The position numbers were made by a program, and so were the translations under genes. A DNA stretch of 64,000 nucleotides, taken from NCBI GenBank assembly GCA_964463375.1, contig CAYXBQ010000001.1, forward strand, positions 248,001 to 312,000. The letters are read 5' to 3'. Within the stretch, counting starts at the first letter, position 1. Every line of letters starts with the position of its first letter. The stretch comes from UMGS1696 sp964463375 (GTDB taxonomy: Bacteria > Bacillota > Clostridia > Oscillospirales > CAG-272). Positions 32,603 through 41,189 of this stretch are shown one piece after another. The notes beneath the pieces are model-generated. The model saw only the letters and a list, made by a program, of their open reading frames with translations, was not told where the DNA came from and did no database searches.

Positions 32603-35206
32603 ATGCTGCAAAAGATCCGCTATCCACAACCTTACAAGGAGGTTTCCCAATGGCTGAACCTGAACGGTGCCTGGGACTTCTCCTTTGATGCGCCCACCTA
32701 CGACAAGACCATCGAGGTGCCTTATCCCTGGGGTTCTCCCCTGTCCGGTATCGACGAGGCCAAGGACGGCACTGCCTACTACCGCCGCACGGTACGCTGG
32801 GATCCGGCAAACGCTCGTATCTTCCTGCACTTTGGTGCCGTGGACTACACCTGCACCGTGACCGTCAACGGGAAGGAGCTGGGCAACCATCGTGGCGGGT
32901 ATATGCCCTTCCGGTTTGAGGTCACCGACATTTGGGACAGAGCCGGGGACAACACCATCGAGGTTTGTGCCACCGATACGGCTGACCGGAGCCAGACCTA
33001 CGGCAAGCAGGGCTACGGCGATGCCAAGGGGATCTGGCAGACACCCTGGCTGGAAGCACGGCCGGATATGTACATCGCCGATTTCTACAACACCACCAAG
33101 CTGGACGGCACGGTGACGTACACCATCACCACCGTCGGTGCAAAGGATGGCGACACCATCACGGCGACCTTTGGCGACACCACCGGTACGGCTGTGGTGA
33201 AGGACAACCGGGCGGAGCTGGTGCTGCACGTGGCTGAGCCCAAGTGGTGGAGCCCGGAGGAACCCAATCTGTACGAAGGCACGCTGACCCTGGGGGACGA
33301 CGTGGTCTCCACCTACTTTGGGATCCGGGAGATCGGCACCGGCAAATTTGGCACGGAGAATCGGCACTACATCACCCTGAACGGCAAGCCCTACTTCATC
33401 AACGGGGTGCTGGACCAGTCCTTCAATCCCAAGGGGTACTTTACCCTGCCCGGTGATGACGACTGCCGGGAAGAGATCCTGCGGCTGAAGCGGATCGGCA
33501 TCAATATGGCACGGATCCACATCAAGGCAGAGGAACCGCTGAAGCTGTACTGGGCAGACAAGCTGGGGCTGCTCGTCATGGAGGATATCCCCTGCTTCTG
33601 GGCAGAAGCGCTGCCGGAGACCAGAGCGCAGTTTGAAGTGGAAATGGAAGAACAGATCCTGCGGGACCGGATCCATCCGTCCATTTTCTATTGGGTCATC
33701 TTCAATGAGACCTGGGGGCTGTGGTCCACCGTGATCAACGAAGAAGGCAAGGAAGTTGGCGTGTACACCGACGAGACAGCCCGGTGGGTGGTACACTGCT
33801 GGGAAAAGGCAAAGGCACTGGATCCGACCAGACTGGTGGAAGACAACTCTCCCGTCCACGCCAACCACACCATCACCGATGTGAACACCTGGCACTTCTA
33901 CGCCAACGGCTACGAGCGGGTCAAGGATGTGGTGGACACCTTCTGTGACAATGCCTACGAAGGCTCTCAAAGCAACTACAAGGAAGGCTACACCCAGACC
34001 GATGTGCCCTGCATGAACAGCGAATGCGGCAACGTATGGGGCATCGAAGGCAATGCGGGGGAAAGCGATATTTCCTGGCAGTACAAGTATATGATCAACG
34101 AATTCCGGCGGCATGACAAGCTGTGTGGCTTTGTGTTCACGGAATTCCATGATGTGGTCAACGAGTTCAACGGCTACTACAAGATCGACAACGGCGACAA
34201 GGATTTCGGCTACGACAGCTATGGTATGACCTTGCGGGATCTGCACAGCCAGGATTATGTAGGCGCAGATTTTGCACCCATGACCACCGTCCAGCCCGGC
34301 GATACGGTAAATGTACCCCTGTTTGGCTCCAGCTTCACGGACAAGCGACATGGCAAGCTGTTGACGGTGGCATGGCAGTTCACGGTGAACGATCCGGTGG
34401 ACGGAGACTATGTGGCAGACAGCGGCGAGATCCAGCTGGTTTGGAAGGGATATGGTGCCTTCCCCGCCGGTGCGATCCAGCTGACCATGCCCGAACACGA
34501 TGGCACGGCTCTGTTGTCCTTTGCGCTGGTGGACAAGGACGAGACCATCATGCAGAACGGTATCCTCTTTGACGTGGCTGGCAGCAGATCGGATGCGCTG
34601 ATGCTGTCTCCCTGTGACTTCCGGACCGATGGGTTTGCGCGTGTGATCGAGGCAAAGGTGGAAAAGGTCAGCGGGCTTGGCAAGGGTTCGTTCTCTACCG
34701 TTGTCAAGACGGCAGACATTCCCGGCTTTGCAGCGGCGAAGGATGTGCGGCTGCTGGCAGAGATCTCCACCCGGTTCCCCATGACCCACGACTATCCGGC
34801 AGACGAAAAGGACAACAAGATCGACCTGAACTATATGCTGGGCTATCGGTGTGATCCCGGTGAGAACCTGAACTCCTTTGTACAGACCGATGCTACGCCG
34901 TATCCGGGCAAGGTGGCTGTGTCCATCGACGGCGTACCGGTGACCACCATGCTGCTGCCGGATGCACCTGCGGATTCCCGTGGTGCCCTGTCCCATCACT
35001 ACCAGCCCAGCATCTATCACCTGGACGAAGCCGGTTCCTACGGCTACCTGTGTGACGTGAAGCTCCCGTCGGCATTGCTGTTGCAGCTGCAAACCAAGGA
35101 CAGCTTTACCCTGACCTTTGCCACAGAGGAAGACGCAGGTCTGTCGCTGTATGGCAGAAAGAGCGGCCGGTATGGCGTTGGTGTGCTGCTGAGAAGCGAA
35201 CAGTAA
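32603..35206 (+). CDS. Glycoside hydrolase family 2 enzyme
   Basis: The 867-residue protein has the GH2 order: sugar-binding jelly roll (1-170; EVSQWLNLNGAWDFSFD, YYRRTVRW), immunoglobulin-like domain (to about 265; PKWWSPEEPNLYEG), then a TIM barrel with acid/base E369 in VIFNETWG and nucleophile E474 in MNSECGNVWG. Extra beta-domains fill residues 560-867. No signal peptide is present, so it is cytoplasmic. Beta-galactosidase, beta-glucuronidase and related activities all share this layout. I cannot choose between them; pairing with a GH28-like gene slightly favours a pectin-derived substrate. AAAGGA lies eight bases before the ATG. Confidence 0.9.
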   Translation: MLQKIRYPQPYKEVSQWLNLNGAWDFSFDAPTYDKTIEVPYPWGSPLSGIDEAKDGTAYYRRTVRWDPANARIFLHFGAVDYTCTVTVNGKELGNHRGGYMPFRFEVTDIWDRAGDNTIEVCATDTADRSQTYGKQGYGDAKGIWQTPWLEARPDMYIADFYNTTKLDGTVTYTITTVGAKDGDTITATFGDTTGTAVVKDNRAELVLHVAEPKWWSPEEPNLYEGTLTLGDDVVSTYFGIREIGTGKFGTENRHYITLNGKPYFINGVLDQSFNPKGYFTLPGDDDCREEILRLKRIGINMARIHIKAEEPLKLYWADKLGLLVMEDIPCFWAEALPETRAQFEVEMEEQILRDRIHPSIFYWVIFNETWGLWSTVINEEGKEVGVYTDETARWVVHCWEKAKALDPTRLVEDNSPVHANHTITDVNTWHFYANGYERVKDVVDTFCDNAYEGSQSNYKEGYTQTDVPCMNSECGNVWGIEGNAGESDISWQYKYMINEFRRHDKLCGFVFTEFHDVVNEFNGYYKIDNGDKDFGYDSYGMTLRDLHSQDYVGADFAPMTTVQPGDTVNVPLFGSSFTDKRHGKLLTVAWQFTVNDPVDGDYVADSGEIQLVWKGYGAFPAGAIQLTMPEHDGTALLSFALVDKDETIMQNGILFDVAGSRSDALMLSPCDFRTDGFARVIEAKVEKVSGLGKGSFSTVVKTADIPGFAAAKDVRLLAEISTRFPMTHDYPADEKDNKIDLNYMLGYRCDPGENLNSFVQTDATPYPGKVAVSIDGVPVTTMLLPDAPADSRGALSHHYQPSIYHLDEAGSYGYLCDVKLPSALLLQLQTKDSFTLTFATEEDAGLSLYGRKSGRYGVGVLLRSEQ

Positions 35207-35225
35207 TTTTGGTAAACGAATAGAC

Positions 35226-35273
35226 AAAAAGCGACCGGGTATCCTTTGGGGACGACCCGGTCGTTTGCTTTGT
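35226..35273 (+). terminator. Terminator of the GH2 gene
   Basis: AAAAAGCGACCGGGT pairs with ACCCGGTCGTTTGCTTTG, a GC-rich stem followed by T-rich sequence, 20 bases after the stop. Confidence 0.8.
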
Positions 35274-35333
35274 TTATCAATCTGTTTTGGATATTCCTTT
35301 TGTGCCGTATGGTGCGTGGTCCGGTTCTTTGGA

Positions 35334-36443
35334 TCAGCCGTATACCAGGGACAGGTTGCAGATGGTCTGTCCCTCTACAAAGAAGGGCAACACGGAGCCA
35401 TCCTCCGCTTGCATGATGACGAGCTTTTCCCCGGAGGGAGAGATCAGCAGCGGGAACGGGCAGACACCATCGTAGACGCCCAGACATAGTTTGTCGTCCT
35501 CCATCCACCAGGTACCCTCGTAGTACGGTGTCAGCGTGCCGTCTTCTCCTTCTTCGGGAGCATACAGCACCATGCCGTCCGCCGCATTTCCGTCCGTACC
35601 AAAGGACAGCACCCAGCCGTTGTCGCTGTACCAGGTGGTATTGGCAAGACCGGTTTCTGTGGGTGGCAGCCAACCGGAATCCGCATCCGTATCGTTGTAC
35701 AAATGTGGCACATAATCGCCAATGTCATAGAGACCGGCAAAGTCCACGATCGTATACCCGCCGTCCCGTGACAGGGGGTTCGTGATAGAGCCGTCCGGCT
35801 GCAGAACGGGAGACCATACGCCCTCAAAGCCGTCTGCTTCCACCATCTCGAGGACCACATCGGCGTTATCCAACCAGGACTCGCAGGTGGAATACAGCAA
35901 GAAGGGACGATCGACCTGGGGATCATACAGCGTTTCGGAGTTGCTGGGCGGCACATTATCGCCGGTATTCTCCCACTCCAAGTGCTTTACCGTGAATGCG
36001 ACGCTTGCATCCATGGGCACGATACAGTACAGGTAGCCGTGGTCGCCGATGATGTCCTCCTGCGGGATCTCCGCCAGGAACGGCCAGAAGCTGGTCAGCA
36101 TGGGACAGTTGTTTTGTAGCCACTCGGCAAGCGTGCTGTCGTCACTCTCCTCCCGATACCCCAGATAGCTGGCGGCAAATTGCTCGTGCCAGCAGTTCAC
36201 GTACAAGCCCTCGATGGCGGCCTGTGCCTCCGCACTGTAGGCAAATTCCGTGGCACTCTCGGGGGCATCCGGCGTGTTGGGATCCTCGGAGACAACGGGG
36301 TCCGACAGCTCTGTTTCAATTGTCTCCGCAGCTGCTGTCTCCATTTCCGCCGTCGTCTCGGATTCGATCTCACCTGTCGAAACGCAACCGGCAAGAGCGG
36401 AGCCCACGGTCAGCAGTACCAAAAGCCAAGCGATCTTACGCAT
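35334..36443 (-). CDS. Predicted lipoprotein, unknown function
   Basis: The 369-residue protein has a type II signal peptide (RKIAWLLVLLTVGSALAGC, lipobox LAGC) and an acidic Thr/Glu-rich linker (about 20-65), as in many Gram-positive surface lipoproteins. The folded part has several Trp and Tyr residues and beta-strand patterns; its last third (TTWYSDNGWVLSFGTDGNA, YYEGTWWMEDDKLCLGVYDG) resembles small lipocalin-like domains of unknown role. I see no catalytic motif. The ATG at 36443 is six bases after GAGGTG; an in-frame GTG three codons earlier is part of that site. A perfect consensus promoter lies at 36627. Confidence 0.8.
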   Translation of the reverse strand: MRKIAWLLVLLTVGSALAGCVSTGEIESETTAEMETAAAETIETELSDPVVSEDPNTPDAPESATEFAYSAEAQAAIEGLYVNCWHEQFAASYLGYREESDDSTLAEWLQNNCPMLTSFWPFLAEIPQEDIIGDHGYLYCIVPMDASVAFTVKHLEWENTGDNVPPSNSETLYDPQVDRPFLLYSTCESWLDNADVVLEMVEADGFEGVWSPVLQPDGSITNPLSRDGGYTIVDFAGLYDIGDYVPHLYNDTDADSGWLPPTETGLANTTWYSDNGWVLSFGTDGNAADGMVLYAPEEGEDGTLTPYYEGTWWMEDDKLCLGVYDGVCPFPLLISPSGEKLVIMQAEDGSVLPFFVEGQTICNLSLVYG

Positions 36444-36626
36444 ACAAAACACCTCGTTTCTGCTTGTTCACAATGGATAGGGCAGTTCATGCGGCGCCGG
36501 GTCGTGTCCGTACAGCTATGACAAAGCTCCCCCGTGGGCACACGAAGGAAACACGCCTTCTGTAGACCTTTTCCGCGAAAAGCAACCGTCTATGCATCGT
36601 AGAACAACGCATAATGAAATATCATA

Positions 36627-36655
36627 ATTATATCACGTCACACATTTTCTGTCAA
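36627..36655 (-). promoter_or_regulatory. Perfect consensus promoter of the lipoprotein gene
   Basis: TTGACA (36655-36650) and TATAAT (36632-36627) on the minus strand with exactly 17 bases between. It leaves a leader of about 175 bases. The 343-base gap 36444-36786 holds only this promoter, the leader and the hairpin at 36739. Confidence 0.85.
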
Positions 36656-36738
36656 GTAGAACGAAGTATTTTTTTCGAAAAATGGCAAAAAAATGTATAC
36701 ATACCGGCAGAACGATCGGCACACCGGATAAACGCAAG

Positions 36739-36776
36739 ACACGACCGAGCTGCCTTGGGGGACAGTCCGATCGTGT
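36739..36776 (-). terminator. Hairpin after the anti-sigma-like gene
   Basis: Arms 36739-36754 and 36761-36776 pair over 16 positions with G-U pairs and one mismatch. It is 10 bases past the gene's stop. The T-run after it is weak. Confidence 0.6.
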
Positions 36777-36786
36777 GTAGATACCT

Positions 36787-38481
36787 TTATTGGCGGACCA
36801 CGTCCGACAGCTCGCTTGGATACGTTTCCACACCGTCTTCCTTGGACCAGGTGAACAGCCGCAGTACCGGTTTGCCGTTATCGCCCATGCGCCAGATGTA
36901 GTCGAAATCGAAGCCTTCGTAGGTGCAGTCCGGCTCCCGGCGCAGGTCGTAATTGTGGTAGCCGCCGTACTTCACGCCGTTTTCCTGACACAGTGCCACG
37001 AACGCTTCCCCGTCAAATACACCGGCGATCAGCTGCGACAGCACTGCCCGTTCCTTGACCTGGGTGTACGGGTCCAGCAGATACACCCGTTCGTAGTGGT
37101 TTTCGGTGTTGGGGGATGTATAGGTGAGATAATCCTGGGGGTTCACATTGGTTTTGCCGCAGTAGAAGGCGAACACGTGCCGATAGCCCCATGCATCTCC
37201 TGCAGCACCCTGTTCGGCTACGTAGGCTTCTACGGCATCTCCGGGGTATTCCCCGGCATCTATGGCGGCATACCAGCATGCTTCCATGGCAGCCTTGTCA
37301 AATGTCATGCCGTAGTCTTTGCACAGCAGCTGATAGATCAGCTCGAACATGGTGGCATCGTTGAGCATTTCCGGCGGATCGGTCTCGTCGATGTAGCAGA
37401 CCTCCCAGTCGGACACAGGCGCATCGATGGTGCCATCGAAATAGGAGGTCACGCACGCCTTGCTCCAGCCGCACACGCCAGCCACGTACAGGTTTTGGTT
37501 GGCACTGGTCTCCACGGTGATGTTCGCGTTGGTGTAGCAGCTGTCGATGATGTGGGCCTCTCCTGCCACGCCGCCGATGCAGATGGTTTTGTTCGTCTTC
37601 GTTTCCGGGGCAACAAAGTCGATGGCTACGTTTTCCGTGTAGCAGCCCACCACAAAGCCGCCTTTGCCCACGATCATGCCCACCGATGTATTGGTGGCGA
37701 TACGGTCTTCGTCTGTGATGGTGACAGAGCTGTCGATCACACCCAAATTTTTGATGATACCGCCAGCCCTGTGTTTCTGTTCTCCGGTCTCCTCGTCCCA
37801 CATATCGTACTGCATCTCACATTCGCCAAACAGGCCGGCGGTGTCGTTTTGCAGTGCTTTGATCTGTACGTTGGCGATGGTGTAGCCGTTGCCGTTGCAG
37901 ATACCGGTGAAGGGATCGGATCTCGTCATGGTCCTGCCGTCTTCGTTGGTGTAGGTCACTCTGGTGCCGCCGATGGGGGTGAAGCCGTTTTCGTAGAGGC
38001 CGCCGGGTTCATAGGCTTCCTCCGGGATCACGATGTCGTTCATGAGGATGTATCTGCCGGACAGGTCTTCCCGGATCTTTTCCAGGTCTTCGGCCGTGTA
38101 GATGCCCATCCAGCCGTCGGGGACCTCGTGCAGTCTTGCCACGCTTTCCTTTTGTAAGAATAGCATATTGATCCGCTCTCGCACTGCCGGTACGGTGGCA
38201 TATACGCACACGCTGCCGCCGATTACGATGGCTGCGGCTATGGCTGCTGTCCATGCTTTCTTCCATTTTTTACCTACGCTGGTGGTATGCTTTGTCATGC
38301 TCTGTTCCTCCTGTTTGGTTTGCGACCGGATATAGTCGTCCATTTTTTGCAAAAACGCCGGGGACATTTCGGGTACAGGCTCTTGCTCCGTTTGCTGCAC
38401 CGTATGGTTGTTCCGGTCAACCGTATGGTTGTACCGCTCGAATGCACCATAGAGCGCCTGTTCAAAGGATTTCTTCTTCAT
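36787..38481 (-). CDS. Membrane-anchored anti-sigma-like protein with GLUG-like outer region
   Basis: The 564-residue protein has a cytoplasmic N-terminal part (1-70) with a sequence like the short regulatory region of Firmicute anti-sigma proteins (FLQKMDDYIRSQTKQEE), one membrane helix (about 75-95, AAIAAAIVIGGSVCVYA) and a large outer part. That part has GLUG-type turns (GTFTG-like DPFTGICNGNGYTIANVQI, GGIIKNLGVIDSSV, GMIVGKGGFVVGCYTENVAI, IGGVAGEAHIIDSCYTN), as in surface adhesins and repeat proteins. It starts one base after the sigma-factor stop, so the pair is coupled and it probably restrains that sigma factor while sensing something outside. Direct evidence for sigma binding is lacking. 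Confidence 0.7.
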   Translation of the reverse strand: MKKKSFEQALYGAFERYNHTVDRNNHTVQQTEQEPVPEMSPAFLQKMDDYIRSQTKQEEQSMTKHTTSVGKKWKKAWTAAIAAAIVIGGSVCVYATVPAVRERINMLFLQKESVARLHEVPDGWMGIYTAEDLEKIREDLSGRYILMNDIVIPEEAYEPGGLYENGFTPIGGTRVTYTNEDGRTMTRSDPFTGICNGNGYTIANVQIKALQNDTAGLFGECEMQYDMWDEETGEQKHRAGGIIKNLGVIDSSVTITDEDRIATNTSVGMIVGKGGFVVGCYTENVAIDFVAPETKTNKTICIGGVAGEAHIIDSCYTNANITVETSANQNLYVAGVCGWSKACVTSYFDGTIDAPVSDWEVCYIDETDPPEMLNDATMFELIYQLLCKDYGMTFDKAAMEACWYAAIDAGEYPGDAVEAYVAEQGAAGDAWGYRHVFAFYCGKTNVNPQDYLTYTSPNTENHYERVYLLDPYTQVKERAVLSQLIAGVFDGEAFVALCQENGVKYGGYHNYDLRREPDCTYEGFDFDYIWRMGDNGKPVLRLFTWSKEDGVETYPSELSDVVRQ

Positions 38482-38482
38482 A

Positions 38483-39016
38483 TCACAGCATCACTCCCTT
38501 CTCTTCCAATTGTTTGCGCAGCCATTTTCGCCCACGGGACAATCTGGTCCGCACGGTACCTTCGGATAGATCCAAAGCCTCGGCGATCTCCCGGTTCGTC
38601 ATGCCATAGTGGACGGACAGGTTCATCACGTCCCGCATGGCTGGTGGCATTTCCAATAGCTGCCGGTACACAAAATTTTCCAGATCCCCTAAGATGTGGA
38701 TGGCGGCGGGGTCTGCGTCGTCGTCTGCCGGATCTTCCATTTCTTCCACGGGAATGGGATCCCGGCGGTGGCGGTTGTAGATGTCGATGGCGGTATGCCG
38801 GGTGTAGATCACGGACAGGGCGACTATATCCCCGTCCGGCAAATGCGCTAACTTCGGCAGATTTTTTGCCATACGTACCATGGCATCCATGACCGCATCC
38901 TCGCTGTCTTCCCGGTTACTAAGGATGCGGTAGGCAGTCTTCCACATGGTATCCTGACACAGTGCCCATATGGTCTCCAGGGTCTGCACGGGCATATTGT
39001 CTGGGGCTGTATCCAT
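38483..39016 (-). CDS. ECF-type RNA polymerase sigma factor
   Basis: The 177-residue protein has sigma region 2 (about 20-85: DTMWKTAYRILSNREDSEDAVMDAMVRMAKN) and region 4 (about 115-172: LLEMPPAMRDVMNLSVHYGMTNREIAEALDLSEGTVRTRLSRGRKWLRKQL), joined by an acidic linker, and no regions 1 or 3, so it belongs to the ECF group. It would direct RNA polymerase to a small regulon, held back by the downstream membrane protein. AAAGGAG is 15 bases from the ATG, rather far, but no better start is seen. A candidate autoregulated promoter lies at 39073-39100. Confidence 0.9.
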   Translation of the reverse strand: MDTAPDNMPVQTLETIWALCQDTMWKTAYRILSNREDSEDAVMDAMVRMAKNLPKLAHLPDGDIVALSVIYTRHTAIDIYNRHRRDPIPVEEMEDPADDDADPAAIHILGDLENFVYRQLLEMPPAMRDVMNLSVHYGMTNREIAEALDLSEGTVRTRLSRGRKWLRKQLEEKGVML

Positions 39017-39072
39017 TTGCTCTCGTCACGCTCCTTTCGGCCTAGGTAGAGGTTTTATCCTCTTTGGCCTGT

Positions 39073-39100
39073 ATAACCGCTCTCCGGCGATTTTGTTACA
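39073..39100 (-). promoter_or_regulatory. Candidate ECF-type promoter of the sigma gene
   Basis: On the minus strand TGTAAC (39100-39095) resembles the AAC core of many ECF -35 boxes; GGTTAT follows after 16 bases. No sigma-A promoter is as good here, which suggests autoregulation. This is a weak match only. Confidence 0.3.
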
Positions 39101-39169
39101 TGGTGCTATGGTAAAATGGGATAAAAATGTTTCTTTCGGGAAAAGTGGTAAAAATTCACAACTAACCGG

Positions 39170-39198
39170 TTGACCCACGGGAAAGAAAATGGTATACT
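39170..39198 (+). promoter_or_regulatory. wecB promoter
   Basis: TTGACC (39170-39175) and TATACT (39193-39198) with a 17-base spacer, leaving a leader of about 120 bases. The 310-base gap to the sigma gene holds this promoter, the divergent candidate at 39073 and the structured leader. Confidence 0.8.
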
Positions 39199-39230
39199 AA
39201 AACCAATAGCATCCATTCTATCATAGGGAA

Positions 39231-39286
39231 GGTCAAGCCATCAACATCCATAAACGCCGAGCGTTCCAGTTTGATTGGGCAAGACC
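39231..39286 (+). promoter_or_regulatory. Structured 5' leader of wecB
   Basis: A stacked hairpin can be drawn: GGTC (39231)/GACC (39283), GCC (39237)/GGC (39278), TCAA (39241)/TTGA (39271), and an inner AACGC (39253)/GCGTT (39261) with a 3-base loop. The internal loops are nearly symmetric, as in ligand-binding or protein-binding RNAs. It matches no class I recall. Confidence 0.45.
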
Positions 39287-39326
39287 TACATACCATGGAA
39301 GATAAATACCACAAGGAGTATTTGAT

Positions 39327-40418
39327 ATGAAAAAAGTCATGCTGGTATTCGGCACACGGCCGGAAGCCATAAAGATGTGTCCGTTGGTCAACGAATGCAA
39401 AACACGGGCCGGTCTGCAAACGGTGGTATGCGTCACCGGACAGCACCGGCAAATGCTGGATCAGGTATTGGAGGCCTTCGGAGTCGTGCCGGACTATGAC
39501 CTGTCCATCATGAAGGATAAACAGACCCTGTTCGACATCACCACCAACATTCTGAACCGGATCAAGGAAGTGTTGGAGACCGAAAAGCCCGATGTGGTGC
39601 TGGTGCATGGGGACACATCCACTACATTTGTAACTGCACTGGCCTGCTTCTATTTGCAGATCCCGGTGGGGCATGTGGAGGCCGGACTGCGCACCTACAA
39701 CCTGTACAGCCCCTATCCGGAGGAATTCAACCGGCAGGCGGTGTCCATCATTTCCCAATACAACTTTGCACCCACGGAGCTGGCAAAAGAGCATCTGGTC
39801 AAGGAAGGAAAAAATCCCGATACCATCTATGTGACCGGGAACACTGCCATCGATGCCCTGCACACCACGGTACGGCAGGACTACAGCCATCCGGAGCTGG
39901 ACTGGGCAGCGGACTCCCGACTGATCTTGATCACGGCACATCGGCGGGAAAATTTGGGCGAACCCATGCACCATATGTTCCGTGCCATTCGCCGGGTCAT
40001 GGACGAGCATCCGGACGTGAAGGCCATTTACCCCATCCACATGAACCCGGTGGTGCGTGAGGCAGCTGCCAAAGAGCTGGGGGACTGCGACCGGATCCGG
40101 ATCATCGAACCGTTGGAGGTACTGGATTTCCATAACTTCTTAGCCCGGTCGTACATGATCCTGACCGACTCCGGTGGGATCCAGGAGGAAGCGCCTTCCT
40201 TGGGCAAGCCGGTTTTGGTCATGCGGGACACCACGGAACGACCGGAAGGGATCGCTGCGGGTACGCTGAAGTTAGTCGGCACGGAGGAAGCGGTGATCTA
40301 CGAAAACTTCAAGCTGCTGCTGGACGACAAGGCTGCCTATGACAAGATGGCAAATGCCTCCAATCCCTATGGAGACGGGCTGGCGTGCAAGCGGATCGCA
40401 GATATTTTGGAGAAGTAA
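39327..40418 (+). CDS. wecB: UDP-N-acetylglucosamine 2-epimerase (non-hydrolysing)
   Basis: The 363-residue protein has the GT-B-like fold of WecB/MnaA: VFGTRPEAIKMCPLV at the start, TGQHRQMLDQVLEAFG, VLVHGDTSTTF, VGHVEAGLRTYNLYSPYPEEFNRQ, ITAHRRENLG and LTDSGGIQEEAPSLGKPVLVMRDTTERPEG. It converts UDP-GlcNAc to UDP-ManNAc, used for teichoic-acid linkage units or capsule. AAGGAG precedes the ATG. It stands alone, with its own promoter, structured leader and terminator; no tagA or other wall-polymer gene is adjacent. Confidence 0.95.
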   Translation: MKKVMLVFGTRPEAIKMCPLVNECKTRAGLQTVVCVTGQHRQMLDQVLEAFGVVPDYDLSIMKDKQTLFDITTNILNRIKEVLETEKPDVVLVHGDTSTTFVTALACFYLQIPVGHVEAGLRTYNLYSPYPEEFNRQAVSIISQYNFAPTELAKEHLVKEGKNPDTIYVTGNTAIDALHTTVRQDYSHPELDWAADSRLILITAHRRENLGEPMHHMFRAIRRVMDEHPDVKAIYPIHMNPVVREAAAKELGDCDRIRIIEPLEVLDFHNFLARSYMILTDSGGIQEEAPSLGKPVLVMRDTTERPEGIAAGTLKLVGTEEAVIYENFKLLLDDKAAYDKMANASNPYGDGLACKRIADILEK

Positions 40419-40423
40419 ATATA

Positions 40424-40466
40424 AAAATAGGTACAGGTCACAAACGCGACTTGTACCTATTTTTTC
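40424..40466. terminator. Bidirectional terminator
   Basis: AAAAATAGGTACA pairs with TGTACCTATTTTTT, with an inner GTC/GAC pair; it is flanked by A- and T-runs and lies between the convergent wecB and LOG genes. Confidence 0.9.
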
Positions 40467-40473
40467 TATAGCA

Positions 40474-41028
40474 TTACCAAAGGGTCTCCATAACCTGCAC
40501 CATATCTCGATTTTCTTTGCTCATGAAGCCGTTTGCCACGAAATTGTCCAGCAGCCGGATCAGGTCGTCCCAGCAGCCGTGGAGGTTCCACAGGATCACG
40601 GGCTTGGCGTTCTGCCCTAAGGTGCGCAGGGTCAGGATCTCGAAAAATTCGTCCATGGTACCGATACCGCCGGGGGCTACGATGTACACGTCGCTGCGGT
40701 CTTCCAGAAGCTGCTTCCGTTCCCGCATAGTCTCGGTGAAGATCATTTCGGTACAGTGGGGGAACAGCCGGCCGGTTTTCTCCACACCTGTCTCCTCTGT
40801 ATCCGGCTTTCGAAAGCTTGGCTCTTCGAAAAAGGACGGAACGATGCCGACGATCTTGCCGCCCGCTTCGTAGCAGCCTCTGGCGCAAGCACCCATGACA
40901 CCGGTCGCACCGGCACCATATACCAGGGTATGTCCTGCCATGGCGATACGCCGACCAAGTTCCGTGGCACCATCCAGATACCGCTTATCGATGGCTTCGC
41001 TGGCTGCACCATATACACAAATATGCAT
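40474..41028 (-). CDS. LOG family protein (TIGR00730)
   Basis: This 184-residue Rossmann protein matches the LOG family, often mislabelled lysine decarboxylase. It has a glycine-rich loop (YGAGATGVMGA, 38-48), the catalytic region MRERKQ (101-106) and PGGIGTMDEFFE (119-130). LOG enzymes release the base from cytokinin-type or purine nucleoside monophosphates. I start it at the ATG at 41028, five bases after AGAGGTG, where relatives begin; upstream open sequence lacks a ribosome site. It stands alone with an extended -10 at 41059. Confidence 0.9.
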   Translation of the reverse strand: MHICVYGAASEAIDKRYLDGATELGRRIAMAGHTLVYGAGATGVMGACARGCYEAGGKIVGIVPSFFEEPSFRKPDTEETGVEKTGRLFPHCTEMIFTETMRERKQLLEDRSDVYIVAPGGIGTMDEFFEILTLRTLGQNAKPVILWNLHGCWDDLIRLLDNFVANGFMSKENRDMVQVMETLW

Positions 41029-41058
41029 GAGATCACCTCTTTTTTCTGTAGTACCTTC

Positions 41059-41067
41059 ATTATAGCA
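41059..41067 (-). promoter_or_regulatory. Extended -10 of the LOG gene
   Basis: TGCTATAAT on the minus strand, 31 bases before the start; no good -35 hexamer is present. Confidence 0.5.
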
Positions 41068-41141
41068 GAAACGATACACAGGTAGAAGAGGGGAGAAGAA
41101 AATAAATTTTGACAAAATCGTAAATTCGGCATAGTTTGCAC

Positions 41142-41176
41142 AAAAAAAGACAGACCCCGGTGGATCTGCCTTTCTC
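41142..41176 (-). terminator. pfkA terminator
   Basis: On the minus strand AGGCAGATCC pairs with GGGTCTGTCT and runs into seven T residues, just after the pfkA stop. Confidence 0.85.
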
Positions 41177-41189
41177 TATATATGCGATC

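Noticed and set aside
32573..35227. 884-codon open frame opposite the GH2 gene
   Set aside because: The plus strand encodes an intact GH2 enzyme with catalytic glutamates. The antisense protein is low-complexity (His, Gly, Val, Gln rich) and has no motif.
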